A program made the translations under genes and the position numbers. A stretch of 37,768 bases of DNA, taken from positions 1 through 37,768 of the forward strand of contig CAAGAN010000024.1 of the NCBI GenBank assembly GCA_900767825.1, read 5' to 3'. Positions 6,984 to 15,966 of this stretch are shown here, piece after piece. Origin of the DNA: Bacilli bacterium. Lineage in GTDB: Bacteria; Bacillota_I; Bacilli_A; RFN20; CAG-826. The notes under the pieces were generated by a model. The model ran no database searches, was not told where the DNA came from, and was given only the letters and a program-made list of their open reading frames with translations. Numbering within the stretch: position 1 is the stretch's first letter; every line of letters starts with the position of its first letter.

Positions 6984-9900
6984 ATGGAAAACGAAAATAA
7001 AAAAGAATACTTTGACATTAACGATTTGGCCTCCGTCCAAGTCGGGCTTGCTTCTCCTGAAACAATCCGTAGCTGGAGCCATGGTGAAGTAACCAAAGCC
7101 GAAACCATCAACTATCGTTCCCAAAAACCAGAAATGGGTGGCTTATTCTGCGAAAAAATCTTTGGCCCGGCCAAGGATTATGAATGCCACTGCGGAAAAT
7201 ATAAGAAGATCCGTTACCAAGGCATCACCTGCGAAAAGTGCGGTGTCGAAGTCATTTCCAAGGAATTCAGGCGTGAAAGAATGGGACATATCGAACTAGT
7301 TTCCCCATGTTCCCATATCTGGTATCTAAAATCCATTCCTTCTAGAATGGGACTCGTATTAGATATTCCACCAAAGCAATTAGAAGATATCATCTACTTT
7401 GCTGCCCACATTGTATTAGATCCAGGTACATCCAATATATTGAAATATAAGGACTACCTTAACGAAACTGCCGCTAGAGTCGAATTCGTCGATGCCATCA
7501 ATGACATCAAGAGCGCTGGATTAATCGATCCAAATAGCACTGATGCCCTTAAGGCTGACGAACTCATTAGCAAGATGCAAAATCCATATGAGACTTTCGA
7601 CTTCTTCACGACATCTGCCTTTATTTCTAAATACACCAAAGCCGAATTCGGCGAAGGTGCAGAAGCTATTAAAAGACTTCTTCACGAAGTAGATTTGGAC
7701 AAGGAATTCGAAGCAATTTCTGCCGAAATCCATTCTTCTAGTGGACAAAAAAGAGTCAAATTAGCCAAAAGGCTAGAAGTCATCTCTGCTTTCCGCGATT
7801 CCAAGCAAAAGCCAGAATGGATGGTTCTAGATGTAATTCCAGTCATTCCACCGGATTTACGTCCAATGCTCCAACTAGATGGTGGACGTTTTGCCGCTAG
7901 TGACTTAAATGATTTATATAGACGTGTCATTTCTAGAAATTCACGTTTACGCCGCTTAATCGACATGTCTGCTCCATATGTCATCTTGATGAACGAGAAG
8001 CGTATGTTGCAAGAAGCTGTCGATGCCCTTATTGATAACGGAAGACGTTCTAAAGCCGTCACTGGTCCAAATGGACGTCCATTAAAATCCTTATCTGCCG
8101 GACTTAAAGGTAAGCCAGGCCGCTTTAGGCAAAACTTACTTGGTAAGCGTGTTGACTATTCCGGCCGTTCAGTTATTGCTGTCGGACCAGACCTAAAGAT
8201 GTATCAATGTGGATTGCCACGCGAAATGGCTGTCCAATTATTGCGTCCATTTATTGCCGCTATCCTTATCAAGGAAAAATATGTCTCTGCCCATAAAGCA
8301 GCTGACAAGATCATTGATAGATATGATCCAATCGTCTTCGATATTGTCGAAAAGATTATCTCTGACCACCCAGTACTATTAAACCGTGCACCTACATTGC
8401 ATAGACTTTCCATCCAAGCTTTCCAACCAAAGCTAGTCGATGGTAGGGCAATTAGACTTCACCCATTAGTATGTCCTGGATTCAATGCTGACTTTGATGG
8501 TGACCAGATGGCTGTCCACGTACCACTAGGTAAGGCTGCCCAACAAGAAGCTATCGAATTGATGCTTGCCTCCAATAATATCCTTGGTCCAAAAGACGGT
8601 AAAGCTATCGTCATTCCTGGACAGGACATGATTCTTGGTAACTTCCACTTAACAACTGAAGAATCTAGAGAAGATTTCCAAGCCCGTATCGATGAACTAA
8701 CTGCCAAGCTTGAACTTGAAGAATCTACTAATGTCGCTATTGACGAACATAGCGAACTTAGGAAGATGATTGAAGACAACAAGAGATTTAAAGAAGCAGA
8801 AGGAAAAGTCTTCCATTCTGTTAATGAAGTCCAGACGGCCTATGCAAATGGAGTAGTCTCGCTTCATAACCGTATCGCTATCCCAGCTTCTGCCATCCAT
8901 AAAGATGAAGGAACTGGTATCCCAACCGGAGTAATGCATAAATATTTGATTACTTCTGTTGGTAAAGTTATCTTCAACGAAGTCTTCCCAGATGACTTCA
9001 GGTATATTAACGATAAGCCAGGGACTTCCTTAGAGGAAATGAAATCCTGGTTCGTCTCTAGCGAAGATCTAAAGAATGCTTTAGGGAAAAAGTTTGATGA
9101 AGTCGAGAACCCAGTTGCCGAATATATTGCAACTCTTCCATTGAAGTCTGCTATTGGTAAGAAGCAACTTGGACCTCTTATTGACATGATCTTCCGTCAA
9201 TATGGAACTAGCAAAACTAGTGCCGTTCTTGATAAGATCAAAGACCAAGGCTTCAAATATTCCATGATTTCTGCCGTTACCGTCGCTATTTCTGATATTA
9301 ACGACGTCAAAGGTAAACAAGAACTTGTCGAAAAGGGTAATGCCCAAGTCGATAAGATTGAAAACTTCTACAAGAAGGGCTATTTGACCAAGGAAGAACG
9401 TCACAAGAAGATTGTTGACGTTTGGAATGCCATTACTAAAGATGTTGCTGGATTGGTTCAACTCCAGATGAGCCAAAACAAGAGGAACCCTCTAGTTATC
9501 ATGGCTGATTCTGGTTCCCGTGGATCTGTTGATAACTTCAAACAGTTAATTGGCATGAAAGGCCTTGTCGCTAACCCAAAGAACGAAGAAATCGAACTTC
9601 CAATCGTTTCTTCTTACCGTGAAGGTATGAAGGTCTCCGAGTTCTTCATTAACACCCATGGTGCAAGAAAAGGTTCTGCCGATACTGCCTTAAAGACTGC
9701 TGACTCTGGTTATTTGACTAGACGTCTAGTCGACGTTTCTCAAGACGTTATCGTTAGAGAAGAAGATTGCCATTGCGACCATGGCTTCAAAGTCAGGGAA
9801 ATTAGAGATACAAGCCGTAACACTGTCATCCTCAAATTAAAGGATCGTCTAGTCGGCAGATTCTCTATGCATGATGTTATCTCCCCATCTACTGGAGAAA

Positions 9901-10973
9901 TAATCATTCCTGCAAATACCTTAATTAGCGAAGACCAAGCCGATAGGGTAGAAAAAGAAGGCATCACTGAAGTCGAAATTAGAAGCGTCTTCACCTGCCA
10001 AACCAAAAATGGTGTCTGCCGTCATTGCTATGGCCTTAACAGGGCTACTGGTAAATTAGTTGAGAAGGGCGAAGCTGTTGGTATTATGGCCGCCCAGTCA
10101 ATTGGTGAACCAGGTACCCAGCTTACGATGCGAGTCTTCCATACTGGCGGTATGGCTGGTACTGATATTACACAAGGTTTACCTCGTGTTCAGGAACTTG
10201 TCGAAGCCAGAAATCCAAAAGGCGAAGCTTGCATTAGCGAAATCGATGGAACGGTTTCTTCCATCAAGACCGATGAAAAGAACGCCGAAAGATATATCGT
10301 TACCGTTACTAATGATCTTGAATCCAAAGAATACCCAACACCATATGGAGCTAGACTCCGTGTTGCTGTTGGCGACCATGTCGAAAATGGTGGAAAGATT
10401 ACTGATGGTGCCATAAATCCAAAGACCTTACTTGAAGTAGCAGATGTCTCCAAGCTAGAAATCTACTTAATCAAGGAAATCCAAAAGGTTTATAGTGCCC
10501 AGGGTATCGGAATCGATTGTAAGCACCTTGAAATCATCATTAGACAAATGCTCCGCAAGGTAGTAATTATCGATGGTGGAGATACCTCAATGCTTCCTGG
10601 CACCAGGGTATCACTTGATAAATTCACCGAAGAAAACGAAAAGGTCTTGCTCGAAGGCAAGCGCCCAGCCGTTTGTAAGTCACTTGTACTTGGTATTACT
10701 AAAGCCGCTCTTGAGACCGATTCATTCCTCTCTGCCGCTTCCTTCCAAGAAACAACCCGTGTCCTTACCGATGCTGCTATCAAGGCTAAAATCGATAACC
10801 TCCATGGCTTAAAGGAAAATGTCATCACTGGTAAGCTAATTCCAGCCGGAACTGGCTTAAGAAGTGAGCAGGAAGAAGAAGAGGCCCTAGAAGACTTCTC
10901 AGTCGCTTCCGCCATGAAGAAAGTCAAAGCCCAATACATCGAAAAGCACGATCGTAACGACTTAGAAGACTAA
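6984..10973 (+). CDS. rpoC: RNA polymerase beta' subunit
   Basis: The 1329-residue beta' subunit carries the catalytic Mg-binding loop, seen as NADFDGD at 501-507 with the three aspartates 503, 505 and 507. The N-terminal zinc ribbon has Cys68, Cys70, Cys83 and Cys86 (CHCGKY...CEKCG). A second zinc site appears later as CHCDHG ... CQTKNGVCRHCYG. The trigger-loop region GEPGTQLTMRVFHTGGMAG is intact. Length fits Firmicutes-type beta' without the large E. coli insertion. A GGAGG sits before the ATG, and a strong intrinsic terminator lies 10 bases after the stop, ending the operon. Confidence 0.98.
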   Translation: MENENKKEYFDINDLASVQVGLASPETIRSWSHGEVTKAETINYRSQKPEMGGLFCEKIFGPAKDYECHCGKYKKIRYQGITCEKCGVEVISKEFRRERMGHIELVSPCSHIWYLKSIPSRMGLVLDIPPKQLEDIIYFAAHIVLDPGTSNILKYKDYLNETAARVEFVDAINDIKSAGLIDPNSTDALKADELISKMQNPYETFDFFTTSAFISKYTKAEFGEGAEAIKRLLHEVDLDKEFEAISAEIHSSSGQKRVKLAKRLEVISAFRDSKQKPEWMVLDVIPVIPPDLRPMLQLDGGRFAASDLNDLYRRVISRNSRLRRLIDMSAPYVILMNEKRMLQEAVDALIDNGRRSKAVTGPNGRPLKSLSAGLKGKPGRFRQNLLGKRVDYSGRSVIAVGPDLKMYQCGLPREMAVQLLRPFIAAILIKEKYVSAHKAADKIIDRYDPIVFDIVEKIISDHPVLLNRAPTLHRLSIQAFQPKLVDGRAIRLHPLVCPGFNADFDGDQMAVHVPLGKAAQQEAIELMLASNNILGPKDGKAIVIPGQDMILGNFHLTTEESREDFQARIDELTAKLELEESTNVAIDEHSELRKMIEDNKRFKEAEGKVFHSVNEVQTAYANGVVSLHNRIAIPASAIHKDEGTGIPTGVMHKYLITSVGKVIFNEVFPDDFRYINDKPGTSLEEMKSWFVSSEDLKNALGKKFDEVENPVAEYIATLPLKSAIGKKQLGPLIDMIFRQYGTSKTSAVLDKIKDQGFKYSMISAVTVAISDINDVKGKQELVEKGNAQVDKIENFYKKGYLTKEERHKKIVDVWNAITKDVAGLVQLQMSQNKRNPLVIMADSGSRGSVDNFKQLIGMKGLVANPKNEEIELPIVSSYREGMKVSEFFINTHGARKGSADTALKTADSGYLTRRLVDVSQDVIVREEDCHCDHGFKVREIRDTSRNTVILKLKDRLVGRFSMHDVISPSTGEIIIPANTLISEDQADRVEKEGITEVEIRSVFTCQTKNGVCRHCYGLNRATGKLVEKGEAVGIMAAQSIGEPGTQLTMRVFHTGGMAGTDITQGLPRVQELVEARNPKGEACISEIDGTVSSIKTDEKNAERYIVTVTNDLESKEYPTPYGARLRVAVGDHVENGGKITDGAINPKTLLEVADVSKLEIYLIKEIQKVYSAQGIGIDCKHLEIIIRQMLRKVVIIDGGDTSMLPGTRVSLDKFTEENEKVLLEGKRPAVCKSLVLGITKAALETDSFLSAASFQETTRVLTDAAIKAKIDNLHGLKENVITGKLIPAGTGLRSEQEEEEALEDFSVASAMKKVKAQYIEKHDRNDLED

Positions 10974-10982
10974 TAAATTCCT

Positions 10983-11015
10983 AGCCCCGAACCTTATATA
11001 GGCGCGGGGCTTTTT
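10983..11015 (+). terminator. Intrinsic terminator of the rpoBC operon
   Basis: AGCCCCG (10983-10989) pairs with CGGGGCT (11005-11011), followed by TTTTT. It begins 10 bases after the rpoC stop. Confidence 0.9.
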
Positions 11016-11023
11016 CGTATAAT

Positions 11024-11062
11024 AAAACCAAGGGGAACAACAATCTTCTTGGTTTTTCTTTT
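11024..11062 (+). terminator. Second terminator-like hairpin, possibly bidirectional
   Basis: AAAACCAAG (11024-11032) pairs with CTTGGTTTT (11048-11056), followed by a T-rich run. The A-rich 5' flank would give a U tract on the other strand, but no gene runs leftward here. It is probably a back-up terminator for rpoC. Confidence 0.65.
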
Positions 11063-11075
11063 TTATAGGTATTAT

Positions 11076-11081
11076 TATAAT
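11076..11081 (+). promoter_or_regulatory. -10 box for the small RNA candidate
   Basis: A perfect TATAAT lies within ATTATTATAAT, 4 bases before the structured RNA at 11085. The matching -35 position is only T-rich, so the promoter is incomplete. The spacing predicts a start at about 11088, the first bases of the long closing stem. Confidence 0.5.
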
Positions 11082-11084
11082 GAT

Positions 11085-11223
11085 GATGAACCGATGGTTA
11101 ACCATTGAGGCGGAAAACTCGACCTCGCAAAAACTCTTACAGTTAAACTGTTTCCTAGAGATCCATTGGTTCATCCCTATAAAATACTAGCTAAGAGATT
11201 GTTGGCGACTCTTAGCTTTTTTT
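11085..11223 (+). ncRNA. Candidate structured small RNA or orphan riboswitch
   Basis: This 139-base segment lies between rpoC and the protease gene. A 13-bp closing stem pairs GATGAACCGATGG (11085-11097) with CCATTGGTTCATC (11163-11175), one wobble. Inside are P2 (GAGG 11107-11110 with CCTC 11123-11126) and P3 (CTCT 11134-11137 with AGAG 11157-11160, capped by ACAGT-TAA-ACTGT), giving a three-way junction. An intrinsic terminator follows. CGATGG 11092-11097 can instead pair with CCATTG 11102-11107, and CTCTTA 11134-11139 can pair with the terminator's TAAGAG, so alternative folds exist. It does not resemble tmRNA, RNase P, 6S, SRP RNA or a riboswitch class I know. Function unknown; transcription inferred from the TATAAT box and terminator. 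Confidence 0.55.
11190..11223 (+). terminator. Intrinsic terminator 16 bases before the protease gene
   Basis: GCTAAGAG (11190-11197) pairs perfectly with CTCTTAGC (11209-11216), followed by seven T. It ends the small RNA candidate or acts as an attenuator for the protease gene. Confidence 0.88.
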
Positions 11224-11231
11224 GCTATAGA
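11223..11231 (+). promoter_or_regulatory. Extended -10 box of the M6 protease gene
   Basis: TGCTATAGA fits an extended -10 (TGN-TATAnn). It ends 8 bases before the ATG at 11240, and no Shine-Dalgarno is visible, so transcription would begin at or next to the start codon (leaderless mRNA). Inference from sequence only. Confidence 0.4.
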
Positions 11232-11239
11232 ATATACCC

Positions 11240-12715
11240 ATGAAAAAATCGCTCTTTGCTTTATTGCCTCTAATCGGATTAAGTTCCTGCGGATCTAATA
11301 TATTTAGTATTTTCGAGGGAAAAATAAATAATTCTCCTTTTATTGATAAAGAATATGATGGCTATAGGCAGGTTTCTTCTTTTTCTAAACTTAAAAGCAA
11401 AGACCAGGAATTAGAAACGAATATTTTATCTTCTTTATTTACTTTCTCTTCCTTTAAAGTCATGCCATCTTTAGGAGAGAATAGATTATTGGTTGTCCCT
11501 GTTTCTTTTGCTTCTAAAGTAGAAGATGAAACAAATAAACTCGATTTGATTAAGAAGGCTTTCTTTGGGGATAAATCCAATAATCAATTCTATTCGGTTT
11601 CTGAATATTATTATAAATCTAGCAATTCTAGGTTCCTTCTAAAAGGAGATGTCGCTCCTTTCTATAAATCTAGTTTCTCTTTAGAAGAAATATCTTCTAT
11701 ATACGGGATAAGTAAGACTAAATCCACGTTGACTTCGATTTATAATGATGCGAAGCAGTGGCTAAAGGAATCAAATTCTTCTTTATATGACAGCTATTTT
11801 TCTATATACGGGGAAAATATACCTATATATTTTATATATGATGCGCCTTATTCAGGATTAGATGGAGGAGTGGCGGATAGGAAGTCCATGATGTGGGCCT
11901 TTACGATTAATGATCCTGCCCCGATTTGCTGGAGTTCTTTCTATATGGGTTATCCTAGTGGAGGAAAGATGGATTCCCATACCTATATCCATGAGACGGG
12001 ACACCTATTTGGATTACCTGATTATTATGATTCATATTCATCGATATCTAACCAAATATCCCCATTAGGAAGGATGGATATGATGGATTGCTCCTTAGGG
12101 GACCATAATTGCTTTTCAAAAACCTTGCTAGGTTGGTCTTCCCCTTATTTTGTTACTTCTTCCTGCAAGATTAAATTGCATCAAGGCTCAGGAAATAATG
12201 AATGCATCATCATTCCAATCGAATCTAGCTTCAATCCTTATGGAAGGTATGTAATGCTAGAATATTATTCCCCAACATATTTAAATTATGTCGATGCCTT
12301 GCAAAGAAAAGATAATTCCTTGTCTTTATTTGCTAAACCAGGAATAAGGGCCTATCTAGTCGATTCTAGATTGGCCGCTTATGAAGGCATATCAAAAAAG
12401 GGAATCGTAGACGAAAATATGATTACCACGAATAGACGCCTTACATTTGAAAACGACAATTCTTCCTCTTCCCCATACCTAATCCAAAATATTGATAAGG
12501 GGCTTAATTCTACTGAACTCCCTTCGTTTTATTATGCTTCTAACATGAATAAGGTAGTAAATGAGAATGGGAATCTTATAAATTATTCTTCTACCCTTTT
12601 TTATGAAGGGGAGGGGATAACTTCTTCTTTTAAAGGATTAGAGGAACTTAAATATAATTTCAAGGTCGACAAATTAACTTCTAGCTATGCATCTATTAGC
12701 ATCGAGGCTAGATAG
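11240..12715 (+). CDS. Secreted M6-type metalloprotease lipoprotein
   Basis: The 491-residue product has a short signal peptide ending in a lipobox (LIGLSSC, Cys17), so it should be anchored to the outer face of the membrane. HETGHLFGLPDYYD at 251-264 is the HExxHxxGxxD zinc site of the immune-inhibitor-A (M6) clan, with ligands His251, His255 and Asp261 and catalytic Glu252. The preceding RLLVVPVSFAS (82-92) and following RMDMMDCSLGDHNCFSKTLLGW also fit M6-like peptidases. Substrate is unknown; such enzymes degrade host or environmental proteins. It is a single-gene unit between the rpoBC and str operons. No ribosome-binding site is visible; an extended -10 lies just before the ATG. Codon use is more AT-rich than the flanking ribosomal genes. 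Confidence 0.8.
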   Translation: MKKSLFALLPLIGLSSCGSNIFSIFEGKINNSPFIDKEYDGYRQVSSFSKLKSKDQELETNILSSLFTFSSFKVMPSLGENRLLVVPVSFASKVEDETNKLDLIKKAFFGDKSNNQFYSVSEYYYKSSNSRFLLKGDVAPFYKSSFSLEEISSIYGISKTKSTLTSIYNDAKQWLKESNSSLYDSYFSIYGENIPIYFIYDAPYSGLDGGVADRKSMMWAFTINDPAPICWSSFYMGYPSGGKMDSHTYIHETGHLFGLPDYYDSYSSISNQISPLGRMDMMDCSLGDHNCFSKTLLGWSSPYFVTSSCKIKLHQGSGNNECIIIPIESSFNPYGRYVMLEYYSPTYLNYVDALQRKDNSLSLFAKPGIRAYLVDSRLAAYEGISKKGIVDENMITTNRRLTFENDNSSSSPYLIQNIDKGLNSTELPSFYYASNMNKVVNENGNLINYSSTLFYEGEGITSSFKGLEELKYNFKVDKLTSSYASISIEAR

Positions 12716-12735
12716 ATTTACTCAAAAAATAATTA

Positions 12736-12764
12736 TTGACATAGGGAATATACCTCGGTATCAT
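12736..12764 (+). promoter_or_regulatory. Promoter of the str operon
   Basis: TTGACA (12736-12741), a 17-bp spacer and TATCAT (12759-12764) form a near-consensus sigma-A promoter. The leader holds a 7-bp hairpin (AGAGGGC-TTTT-GCCTTCT, 12782-12799) enclosed by CCCGG 12769-12773 and CCGGG 12824-12828, a fold that might serve autogenous control. Confidence 0.85.
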
Positions 12765-12858
12765 TTCACCCGGACGTAAATAGAGGGCTTTTGCCTTCTT
12801 TGTTTACCCCGATGATTGATACACCGGGAATTGTGTGTAGAAAAGAGAGGAAAAACAC

Positions 12859-13278
12859 ATGCCAACAATTAACCAATTAGTTAGGCAAGGCAGACAATCT
12901 GCTACCAAGAAGTCCAAATCTCCAGCCTTAGGCAAGAGATGGAACTCCCTAACCAAGAAAACAACCAACCAACCTTCCTCACAAAAAAGAGGCGTTTGCA
13001 CCCGTGTCGGTACAATGACCCCAAAGAAACCAAACTCAGCGTTGAGGAAATACGCTCGTGTCCGCTTGTCCAATGGATACGAAGTTACCGCCTATATCGG
13101 TGGCGAAGGACATAACCTTCAAGAACACTCTACCGTCATGATCCGTGGCGGACGTGTTAAGGACTTACCAGGTGTTAGATACCATATCGTTCGTGGTTGC
13201 TTAGACTGCGCCGGTATCGAAGCCAGACGCCAAGGCCGTTCTTTATACGGAACCAAGAAGCCAAAGGCTAGCAAATAA
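12859..13278 (+). CDS. rpsL: 30S ribosomal protein S12
   Basis: S12 lies at the decoding centre of the 30S subunit and controls translational accuracy. The 139-residue product has the conserved MPTINQLVRQGR start, TRVGTMTPKKPNSALRKYARVRLSNG and RGGRVKDLPGVRYHIVRG segments. The lysines whose replacement gives streptomycin resistance (in TPKKPNSALRK and VKDLPGVRYH) are wild type. The C terminus is the usual basic tail (GTKKPKASK). AGAGAGG before the ATG; first gene of the str operon, 14 bases from rpsG. Confidence 0.98.
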   Translation: MPTINQLVRQGRQSATKKSKSPALGKRWNSLTKKTTNQPSSQKRGVCTRVGTMTPKKPNSALRKYARVRLSNGYEVTAYIGGEGHNLQEHSTVMIRGGRVKDLPGVRYHIVRGCLDCAGIEARRQGRSLYGTKKPKASK

Positions 13279-13292
13279 GGAGGAGTAGTACA

Positions 13293-13763
13293 ATGCCAAG
13301 AAAAGGTTCAGTCGAAAAACGCGACGTTTTACCAGATCCAGTGTACCAATCCAAATTGGTTACCCGTTTAATCAACCGTGTCATGTATGATGGCAAAAGA
13401 GGCACTGCCCAAACCATCATCTACAAAGCCTTCAAGAAGATTGAAGACAAAACCGGACAAAAGGCTACCGAAGTCTTTGCCTCCGCTATAAATAACATTA
13501 TGCCAGAAGTCGAACTCAAGGTTCGTCGTATTGGCGCTGCTAACTACCAAGTTCCAGTCGAAGTTTCCCCAGAAAGAAAGCAAACCCTAGGACTAAGATG
13601 GTTAGTTACCTATGCCCGTCTACGTGGCGAAAAGACCATGGAAGACAAATTAGCCGCCGAAATAATTGATGCCGCCAATGGAAGTGGTGCTTCCGTCAAG
13701 AAGAAGGAAGACGTCCATAAGATGGCCGAAGCTAACAAAGCTTACGCCCATTACCGTTGGTAA
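13293..13763 (+). CDS. rpsG: 30S ribosomal protein S7
   Basis: S7 nucleates assembly of the 30S head and contacts the E-site tRNA; in E. coli it is the autogenous repressor of this operon. The 156-residue product has the typical start MPRKGSVEKRDVLPDPVYQSKLVTRLINRVMYDGKR and the RRIGAANYQVPVEVSPERKQTLGLRWLV core, ending KAYAHYRW, all at family length. It follows rpsL by 14 bases with AAGGAGG before its ATG and precedes fusA by 15 bases, so the three genes are clearly cotranscribed. Confidence 0.98.
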   Translation: MPRKGSVEKRDVLPDPVYQSKLVTRLINRVMYDGKRGTAQTIIYKAFKKIEDKTGQKATEVFASAINNIMPEVELKVRRIGAANYQVPVEVSPERKQTLGLRWLVTYARLRGEKTMEDKLAAEIIDAANGSGASVKKKEDVHKMAEANKAYAHYRW

Positions 13764-13778
13764 TTTAGGAGAAAACAT

Positions 13779-15872
13779 ATGGCTGACGAAAATATGATTA
13801 GCGAGACCGCAACTTACGATCTCCCTCACACACGTAACATCGGCATTATGGCTCATATTGATGCTGGTAAGACCACAACAACTGAGCGTATCCTCTATTA
13901 TACCGGTCGTACCCACAAGATTGGTGAAGTTCACGAAGGAACTGCCACCATGGACTGGATGGAAGAAGAACAAGAAAGAGGTATCACAATTACTTCATCT
14001 GCAACTACTTGCTTCTGGAAGGGTAACCGTTTCAACATTATCGACACCCCAGGGCACGTCGACTTCACTGTCGAAGTTGAACGTTCATTACGTGTTCTTG
14101 ACGGTGCTGTTACTGTTCTTGACTCCAAAAATGGTGTCGAACCACAAACCGAAACCGTTTGGAGACAAGGTACCAAATATGGTGTCCCACGTATTGTCTT
14201 CTGCAATAAGATGGATGCCACTGGTGCCGACTTTGATATGTGCGTCGCTTCCTTAGGCGAAAGGCTTGCTGCTAATGCTGCTGCCATTCAATGCCCAATT
14301 GGAAGAGAAGGCAACTTCAAAGGATGCGTCGACATCATTGAAAGAAAGGCTTATGTCTATGGAGATGACAAGGCCGACGCCCCAACAATCACCGATGTCC
14401 CAGCCGAATTAAAAGACAAGGTCGAACAATATCGTTCCCTCTTGCTTGAAAAGCTAGCTGCCTATAACGATGATTTAATGATGATGGTCCTCGAAGGGGA
14501 AGAAGTCCCTGTCGATATGATCAAATCTACCATCCGTAGTGCTGTATTAACTGGTACATTCTTCCCAGTTCTCTGCGGTTCTGCTTATAAGAATAAATGT
14601 ATCCAACCTCTACTTGATGCAGTCGTTGCTTACTTACCATCACCTCTAGATATTCCTGGCGAAAAGGGAACTCTAGATGATGAACCATATGTCTGCGAAG
14701 CTACTGATAGCAAGCCATTCGTTGGCCTTGCCTTCAAGATTGCTACTGACCCATTCATTGGTAGATTAGCCTATGTCAGAGTCTACCAAGGTGTCTTAAA
14801 GAGCGGCTCCTATGTCTTGAATTCCAACCACGGAAACAAGGAACGTATCGGACGCTTAGTCTTGATGCATGCTAACCACCGTCAAGAAGTCGAATGCTTG
14901 CACGCTGGTGAAATCGGTGCCATCGTTGGCTTAAAGTCAACTACCACCGGTGATACATTGACCGATGAAAACGAACCAGTAGTCCTTGAAAACCTCGTCT
15001 TCCCAGAACCAGTTCTAGAAGAAGCGGTTGAACCAAAGACCAAAGCTGACCAAGAAAAGATGACAATTGCTCTTACAAAGCTAGCCGAAGAAGACCCAAC
15101 CTTCCGTGTCCATACCGACGCGGACTCTGGACAAACCATTATTGCCGGTGTTGGCGAACTTCAACTTGATATCCTTGTCGAACGTATGAGACGTGAATTC
15201 AAGGTTGATGTCAATGTCGGTGCTCCACAAGTCAACTACAGGGAAACCTTCCGTAAGACTGGCGAAGCCCAAGGACGTTATGTCAAGCAAAGTGGCGGCC
15301 ATGGTCAATATGGTGACGTCTGGATTAGATTCGAACCAAACCCAGGAAAAGGATTCGAATTCGTTGATGCTATCGTTGGTGGTGCAGTTCCAAAGGAATT
15401 CATCAAGCCAACCCAACAAGGTCTAGAAGATGCCCTTACCCGTGGTGTTATCGCTGGATACCCACTAATCGATATCAAAGCTACCTTATTTGATGGAAGC
15501 TACCACGATGTCGACTCTTCCGAAGCTGCCTATAAAGTTGCCGCTTCTATGGCACTTAAGGCTGCTGCCCCTAAATGTGACCCTGTCCTTCTTGAACCTA
15601 TCATGAAGGTCGAAATAACCGTCCCAGAACAATATTATGGTGACGTTATCGGTGATGTTGCCCGTAGAAGGGGTAATATGACCGGGGAAACCCAACGTGG
15701 CAATGCCAAGCAAATCGATGCTGAAATTCCACTAGCCGAAATGTTTGGTTATGTCACTGACCTCCGTTCCTTGACTCAAGGAAGAGGAAACTTCACGATG
15801 AGCTTCGACCATTATGGCGAATGCCCACGCTTCATCCAAGATGCCGTCGTAAAGAAGGTATCTGGTAAATAA
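13779..15872 (+). CDS. fusA: Elongation factor G
   Basis: EF-G is the GTPase that drives ribosomal translocation and, with RRF, recycling. The 697-residue protein has G1 AHIDAGKTTTTE (residues 29-40), switch II IDTPGHVDFT, and G4 CNKMD. The switch I segment DWMEEEQERGITITSSAT is conserved. Domain IV carries SGGHGQYGDVWI, close to the decoding-site loops. Length and all five domains appear complete. It is the third gene of the str operon. The gap to tuf holds two small hairpins and a separate promoter, so tuf can be expressed beyond the rest of the operon. Confidence 0.98.
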   Translation: MADENMISETATYDLPHTRNIGIMAHIDAGKTTTTERILYYTGRTHKIGEVHEGTATMDWMEEEQERGITITSSATTCFWKGNRFNIIDTPGHVDFTVEVERSLRVLDGAVTVLDSKNGVEPQTETVWRQGTKYGVPRIVFCNKMDATGADFDMCVASLGERLAANAAAIQCPIGREGNFKGCVDIIERKAYVYGDDKADAPTITDVPAELKDKVEQYRSLLLEKLAAYNDDLMMMVLEGEEVPVDMIKSTIRSAVLTGTFFPVLCGSAYKNKCIQPLLDAVVAYLPSPLDIPGEKGTLDDEPYVCEATDSKPFVGLAFKIATDPFIGRLAYVRVYQGVLKSGSYVLNSNHGNKERIGRLVLMHANHRQEVECLHAGEIGAIVGLKSTTTGDTLTDENEPVVLENLVFPEPVLEEAVEPKTKADQEKMTIALTKLAEEDPTFRVHTDADSGQTIIAGVGELQLDILVERMRREFKVDVNVGAPQVNYRETFRKTGEAQGRYVKQSGGHGQYGDVWIRFEPNPGKGFEFVDAIVGGAVPKEFIKPTQQGLEDALTRGVIAGYPLIDIKATLFDGSYHDVDSSEAAYKVAASMALKAAAPKCDPVLLEPIMKVEITVPEQYYGDVIGDVARRRGNMTGETQRGNAKQIDAEIPLAEMFGYVTDLRSLTQGRGNFTMSFDHYGECPRFIQDAVVKKVSGK

Positions 15873-15875
15873 TTA

Positions 15876-15927
15876 CAATACTTGAAGTATTGCTAATAAA
15901 TTCGGCTTGTTCTATCATATTCAAGCC
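15876..15927 (+). promoter_or_regulatory. Internal tuf promoter with two flanking inverted repeats
   Basis: TTGCTA (15890-15895), a 17-bp spacer and TATCAT (15913-15918) make a good sigma-A promoter with the same -10 as the str promoter. CAATAC/GTATTG (15876-15892, TTGAA loop) overlaps the -35, and GGCTTG/CAAGCC (15904-15909 and 15922-15927) encloses the -10. These may act as RNA hairpins in read-through transcripts or as DNA operator sites. Neither has a U tract. Confidence 0.65.
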
Positions 15928-15966
15928 AAGAAAAAATCTAGAAACCATTTTGGAGGAAATTAACAA

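Noticed and set aside
11107..11139. preQ1-I riboswitch (GAGG loop CCTC then A-rich tail)
   Set aside because: The A-rich tail and short stem are suggestive, but the loop lacks the needed pseudoknot partner, the downstream gene is a protease, and the segment fits a larger three-way junction.
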